Assembly: GCF_050434925.1 (NCBI RefSeq) | Contig: NZ_JBNDJK010000001.1 | Location: 7,006,001 to 7,070,000, forward strand | Direction: 5' to 3' | Length of the DNA stretch: 64,000 nt | DNA from: Inquilinus ginsengisoli_B | GTDB lineage: Bacteria; Pseudomonadota; Alphaproteobacteria; DSM-16000; Inquilinaceae | Shown: piece after piece, positions 60,031 through 64,000 of the stretch | Layout of the letters: every line of letters begins with the position of its first letter | How positions within the stretch are numbered: the first letter of the stretch is position 1 | Made by a program: the position numbers and the translations under genes | Notes under the pieces: generated by a model | The model's input: the letters and a program-made list of their open reading frames with translations, nothing else | The model's database searches: none | What the model was told of the DNA's origin: nothing

Positions 60031-61665
60031 CTACTTGGAGACGGTTTCGTAATAGGTCCGGAAGCCGTTCCAGCGCCAGTTCTTCAGCGTCTTGCGGATG
60101 CCGGCGACATTGTAGGTCTGGAACATGAAGGCGAAGGGCCCCTCCTGCATCATCTGCAGCTGCAGGTCGCGATAGAGCGCGTTCCGCTTCTCCGGATCCG
60201 GCTCCAGCAGCGCCGCCTCGACCGTCCGGTTGGCGTCCGCGGAGGCGAAGGAGGCGTTCCAGCTCGGGTTCTGGGTCAGCTTCGCCTCCGGCCTGTTGTC
60301 CGGGTTGTAGACCAGCCGGGAGGCGTTGCCGTGGGCATCGGGCACACTGGTCTGCCACGACGACATCGAGGTCTCGAAATCCCGGCCGCGCACCCGGCTG
60401 AACAGCTGGGCATTGGCCATCCGCTCCACCGTCAGCTCGACGCCGATCCGGGCGGCGTTCTGCTGCACGCTCTGCGCGACCGGCGCGGCATGCGGCAGGG
60501 TGCCGATGAAGACGCTGGCCTTGAATCCGTTCGGATAGCCGGCCTCGGCCAGCAGCGCCCTGGCCTTGTCGAGATCGAGCGAGAAGGGCTGCCCTTCGGT
60601 CTCATCCAGCGCGCCGACCGCGCCGATCTGGGCGAAGCTGGCCCGCGGCACGCCGATATTCGACATCACGGTGCTGGCCAGGCCGTCATAGTCGATCAGG
60701 TAGCGCATCGCCAGGCGCACCTTCGGGTTCGCGAAGATCGGGTTGGCGTTGTTGAACGACCAGTAGAAGAGCTGCGGCCGGAGGACCCGGACGATCGACA
60801 CGTCGGGAGAACTCTCCAGGTCCTTCAGGTCCTCCGGCGTCAGGTCACGCGCCACGTCGACATCGCCCTGGGTCAGCAGCAGGCGCTGGGTCCCCGCCTC
60901 CGCCACATGGCGGATCAGGATGCGCTTCAGCGCCGGCGCCTGGCCCCAGTACGTGTCGTTCGCCTGCAGGACCACGGCCTCGCCGGCGTTCCACTGTGCC
61001 AGCCTGTAGGGGCCGACGCATTCGGTGCGCGTCGTCAGGTACTTGTTGCCGAGGTCGCCGTTCACCTCATTGGCCAGGATGGTCTGGCGGTCATGGGTGA
61101 AGGAGACGCGGTTCGCGGCGATCCCCTGCAGCACCAGGTTGGTCGGATAGGGCTTGTCGAGCTTGAGGACCAGCGTGCTGTCGTCCGGCGCGGTGATCTG
61201 GGCGTCGATCTTGTCCTTGGTGAAGCCGTACTCGTTCAGCGTCGCCGCGTTGCCGAAGCCGAGCTTGACCACGCGCTGCATCGACCAGGCGGTGTCGGCC
61301 GCGGTGACCGGGTTGCCGGAGGGGAACACCGCCCCCTTGCGCAGATGGAAGGTGATCTGCTGGCGGTCGTCGGACACATCCCAGCTTTCGGCGAACAGCG
61401 GCACCGCCTTGGTCTCGTCCGCCGGATCGACATCGACCAGCGGGTCACAGGTGGTCTGCACGATCTCGTTGGTCACCACCTCGCCGATCTGGGCCGGGTC
61501 GAAGGTGCTGATCGCGTCGACGTTCCAGGCCATGACCAGCGCGTTCGACGGCGTGGCCGCCCCGGCGGCGAACGGCGCCGCGCCGAGGACGGCGCCGCAG
61601 ACCGCGCCGAGGATGCGATGAAGCGGGCGGGATCCGGGCGGCGCCGGATTCGGAGCAGCGAGCAT
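60031..61665 (-). CDS. extracellular solute-binding protein, family 5 (second of tandem pair)
   Basis: The 544-residue family 5 binding protein carries an N-terminal signal region ending AAGAATPSN, then STFDPAQIGEVVTNEI, TFHLRKGAVFPSGNPV and YRLAQWNAGEAVVLQAND. It is a very close paralogue of the protein encoded just upstream, with the same length, and their leaders (ACGGAGGCTC before the ATG) are also shared, so gene plus ribosome-binding site were duplicated. Confidence 0.94.
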   Translation of the reverse strand: MLAAPNPAPPGSRPLHRILGAVCGAVLGAAPFAAGAATPSNALVMAWNVDAISTFDPAQIGEVVTNEIVQTTCDPLVDVDPADETKAVPLFAESWDVSDDRQQITFHLRKGAVFPSGNPVTAADTAWSMQRVVKLGFGNAATLNEYGFTKDKIDAQITAPDDSTLVLKLDKPYPTNLVLQGIAANRVSFTHDRQTILANEVNGDLGNKYLTTRTECVGPYRLAQWNAGEAVVLQANDTYWGQAPALKRILIRHVAEAGTQRLLLTQGDVDVARDLTPEDLKDLESSPDVSIVRVLRPQLFYWSFNNANPIFANPKVRLAMRYLIDYDGLASTVMSNIGVPRASFAQIGAVGALDETEGQPFSLDLDKARALLAEAGYPNGFKASVFIGTLPHAAPVAQSVQQNAARIGVELTVERMANAQLFSRVRGRDFETSMSSWQTSVPDAHGNASRLVYNPDNRPEAKLTQNPSWNASFASADANRTVEAALLEPDPEKRNALYRDLQLQMMQEGPFAFMFQTYNVAGIRKTLKNWRWNGFRTYYETVSK

Positions 61666-61708
61666 CGGTGGAGCCTCCGTGCTGTGCGGAAATCGGTGTC
61701 CGGCGCCG

Positions 61709-63343
61709 CTACTTGCTGACCGGATCGTAGTAGGTACGGAAGCCGTTCCAGGTCCAGTTCTTCAGCGACTTGCGGATCGCGGCGGGGTTGTACATCTGGA
61801 ACATGATGGCCATCGGCCCCTGCTGCATGATCTGCAGCTGCAGGTCGCGGTAGATCGCGTTCCGCTTCTCCGGATCCGGCTCCAGCAGCGCTGCGTCGAC
61901 CTTCTTGTTCGCATCCTCGGAATAGAAGGCCGCCCGCCAGGCCGGGTACTGGGTCAGCTTCGCCTCGGCCCGGTTGTCCGGGTTGTAGACCAGCCGCGAG
62001 GCGTTGCCATGGGCGTCGGGCACGCCGGTCTGCCAGGCCTGCATCGCGGTCTGGAATTCGCGGCCGCGCACCCGGCTGAACAGCTGGGCGTTGGCCATCC
62101 GCTCCAGCGTCAGCTCCACGCCGACCTTGGCGGCATTCTGCTGCACGCTCTGCGCGATCGGGCCGGAATGCGGCAGGGTGCCGATGAAGACGGTGGCCTT
62201 GAAGCCGTTGGGATAGCCGGCCTCGGCCAGCAGCGCCTTGGCCTTGTCGAGGTCGAGCGAGAAAGGCTGCCCCTCCTTCTCGTCCAGCGCGCCGACCGCG
62301 CCGATCTGGACGAAGCTGGCCCGCGGCACGCCGGTGTAGGTCATCACCGTCTTGCCGAGGCCCTCATAGTCGATCAGGTAGCGCATCGCCAGGCGGACCT
62401 TCTCGTTCGAGAAGATCGGGTCGGCGTTGTTGAAGGTCCAGAAGAACAGCTGCGGCTTCAGCACCCGGACGATCGACACGTCCGGCGAGCTCTCCAGGTC
62501 CTTCATGTCCTCCGGCGTCAGGTCGCGGGCGACATCGACATCGCCCTGGGTCAGCAGCAGGCGCTGCGTTCCCGCCTCGGCGACATGACGGATCAGCACG
62601 CGCTTCAGCGCCGGCGGCTCGCCCCAGTATTTGTCGTTCGCCTGCAGCACCACAGCCTCGCCGGCATTCCACTGCGCCAGCCGGTAGGGCCCGACGCATT
62701 CGGTGTGGGTCGCGAGATACTTGTTGCCGAGGTCGCCGTTCACCTCATTGGCCAGGATGATCTGCCTGTCCATGGTGGCGGAGACTCGGTTCGCGGCGAT
62801 CGCCTGCAGCACCAGGTTGGTCGGGTAGGGCTTGTCCAGCTTCATGACAAGCGTGGCGTCGTCGGGCGCGGTGATCTGCGTCTCGACCTTGTCCTTGGTG
62901 AAGCCGTATTCGGTCAGAGTCGCCGCATTGCCGAAGCCGAGCTTGACCACGCGCTGCATCGACCAGGCGGTCTCGGCCGCGGTGGCCGGGTTGCCGGAGG
63001 GGAAGGTCGCGCCCTTGCGCAGATGGAAGGTGATCTGCAGCCGGTCGTCCGACACGTCCCAGCTCTCGGCGAAGAGCGGAATCACCTTGGTCTCGTCCGC
63101 CGGATCGAAATCGACCAGGGAATCACAGGTGTTCTGCACGATCTCATTGGTCACCACCTCGCCGATCTGGGCCGGGTCGAAGGTGCTGATGGCGTCGATG
63201 TTCCAGGCCATCACCAGCGCGTTCGACGGCGTGGCCGCCCCGGCGGCGACGGGCGCTGCGAGGATGGCGGCGCCGCAGACCGCGCCGAGGGCGCGGCGGA
63301 ACGGACGGGATCCGGGCGGCGCCGGGATCGGACGGGCGAACAT
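61709..63343 (-). CDS. extracellular solute-binding protein, family 5 (first of tandem pair)
   Basis: The 544-residue family 5 binding protein has a signal region ending VAAGAATPSN and is nearly collinear with its downstream paralogue (shared SALVMAW-like start of the mature part, DVARDLTPED, MANAQLFSRVRGR). Differences are scattered conservative changes. The ATG at 63343 is chosen for its GGAGG eight bases upstream and correct signal-peptide position. It probably delivers the substrate that the partial amidohydrolase upstream and the hydrolases downstream act on. Confidence 0.94.
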   Translation of the reverse strand: MFARPIPAPPGSRPFRRALGAVCGAAILAAPVAAGAATPSNALVMAWNIDAISTFDPAQIGEVVTNEIVQNTCDSLVDFDPADETKVIPLFAESWDVSDDRLQITFHLRKGATFPSGNPATAAETAWSMQRVVKLGFGNAATLTEYGFTKDKVETQITAPDDATLVMKLDKPYPTNLVLQAIAANRVSATMDRQIILANEVNGDLGNKYLATHTECVGPYRLAQWNAGEAVVLQANDKYWGEPPALKRVLIRHVAEAGTQRLLLTQGDVDVARDLTPEDMKDLESSPDVSIVRVLKPQLFFWTFNNADPIFSNEKVRLAMRYLIDYEGLGKTVMTYTGVPRASFVQIGAVGALDEKEGQPFSLDLDKAKALLAEAGYPNGFKATVFIGTLPHSGPIAQSVQQNAAKVGVELTLERMANAQLFSRVRGREFQTAMQAWQTGVPDAHGNASRLVYNPDNRAEAKLTQYPAWRAAFYSEDANKKVDAALLEPDPEKRNAIYRDLQLQIMQQGPMAIMFQMYNPAAIRKSLKNWTWNGFRTYYDPVSK

Positions 63344-63446
63344 GGATCGAGCCTCCGTGCTTGTTCTGTTTGGTGTTGTCCGGCGTCCTCCGCGACCTTC
63401 GTCCGGGTGCCGGCCTCGTTCTCCGGGCCGGCTTCGTCCCGCGGGA

Positions 63447-64000
63447 TCAGGCTGCCTTCGGCCGCGGCTGCAGCGGCGGCTGCACCTCCGCCGGGATCGG
63501 GCAGACATAGGGCGTGGCCGCCGTCCGTTCCTGGTGGTCCTGCTTGGCCCGCTTCATCAGCAGCTCGTCGCTCATCACGTCCAGCGCCGTGCCGGCCATG
63601 ACCTTGGCGGCATGGATCATGCCCTTATGCGCGGCCGGCGCCATGCCCTGGGCGGTGATCTGCCAGGAATGGCCCGGCGTGCCGATGGCATGGGTGGCGA
63701 CCCGCGCCTGCACCGTCGGCACCACCCAGCTGACATCGGCGACATCGGTCGACCCGATCATCGGCTCGCCCCGGGAATCCTTCGGCACGATGAAGTCGCA
63801 GAGCGGCAGGTCCTTGCGCGGCGGCACGCCGACGCGGCGATAGTCGGTGAGGATGTCCTCCTCGCTCAGCGTCGCCTGGATCTGGGCGGCGTAGTCGCGA
63901 TCCGCCGTATCGAACGGCACCGGGCCGAGGCGCAGCAGGTGCTGGTGCATGGCCTCCTCCAGCGGCGTGTTGCCGAGCATGTTGGAGACGGCGCTCATGA
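63447..64000 (-). CDS. M20-family amidohydrolase (AbgB-like), 3' part only
   Basis: The visible 180 or so residues are the C-terminal part of an M20D peptidase/amidohydrolase resembling AbgB (p-aminobenzoyl-glutamate hydrolase subunit B): GSTDVADVSWVVPTVQ and HSWQITAQGMAPAAHKGMIHAAKVMAG are typical. The family hydrolyses N-acyl amino acids or aminobenzoyl-glutamate. The 5' part lies beyond the right edge; the ATG at 63998 is probably internal, since the family is near 480 residues. It is 103 bases upstream of the binding-protein pair in the same direction, so likely the same operon. Confidence 0.88.
   Translation of the reverse strand, partial: MSAVSNMLGNTPLEEAMHQHLLRLGPVPFDTADRDYAAQIQATLSEEDILTDYRRVGVPPRKDLPLCDFIVPKDSRGEPMIGSTDVADVSWVVPTVQARVATHAIGTPGHSWQITAQGMAPAAHKGMIHAAKVMAGTALDVMSDELLMKRAKQDHQERTAATPYVCPIPAEVQPPLQPRPKAA

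Overview
The window is very GC-rich, densely coded DNA whose gene content (several Dpp/Opp-type ABC importers, GntR/FCD and MocR regulators, MatC malonate carrier, RTX repeat proteins, GC-rich palindromic intergenic repeats) points to a soil- or plant-associated alphaproteobacterium, perhaps a Rhodospirillales relative. That placement is inference; no rRNA, tRNA, CRISPR array, transposase or phage gene was seen. About 46 complete or nearly complete protein genes are supported, plus one gene cut by the right edge.

Layout. (1) 35-6791, minus: a catabolic operon with peptide-type binding protein, two permeases, a fused two-domain ATPase, a GhrA-like 2-hydroxyacid dehydrogenase and a class II aldolase. 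(2) 7185-20951, minus: four paralogous RTX (Gly/Asp nonapeptide, calcium beta-roll) proteins in tandem, all with GTG starts and a T1SS-like C-terminus (Asp-Phe/Leu-hydrophobic-Leu). Divergent from the last is a MocR-family (GntR plus aminotransferase fold) regulator at 21215-22726. Three intergenic regions carry an array of four phased GGTCCAGAT direct repeats at fixed distance from a TGCTAAATCC extended -10; this resembles TauR/MocR operators and is the most notable signal. (3) 22995-31166, minus: GntR regulator, binding protein, hairpin repeat, two permeases, two DapA-type aldolases and two ATPases. (4) 31252-44049, plus: two Gfo/Idh/MocA oxidoreductases, then a GntR regulator, duplicated binding proteins, permeases, SDR, polysaccharide-deacetylase-like hydrolase, gamma-glutamyltransferase-like hydrolase and two ATPases. 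(5) 44068-52783: malonate use. A GntR regulator and matC carrier (minus) diverge from mdcABCDEGH (plus), a complete acyl-carrier-type malonate decarboxylase with cofactor synthesis genes. mdcB and mdcG each carry an in-frame GC-rich inverted-repeat element. (6) 53052-53981: LysR regulator, overlapping tail-to-tail with (7) 53879-64000, minus: amidohydrolase (partial), duplicated binding proteins, permeases, ATPases, beta-lactamase-fold hydrolase and MmgE/PrpD protein.

Taken together the window is a scavenging region: four independent Dpp-type uptake systems, each co-transcribed with enzymes that probably process the imported compound, a malonate locus, and a secreted-protein family under its own candidate regulator. 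Substrates of the four importers cannot be read from the sequence.
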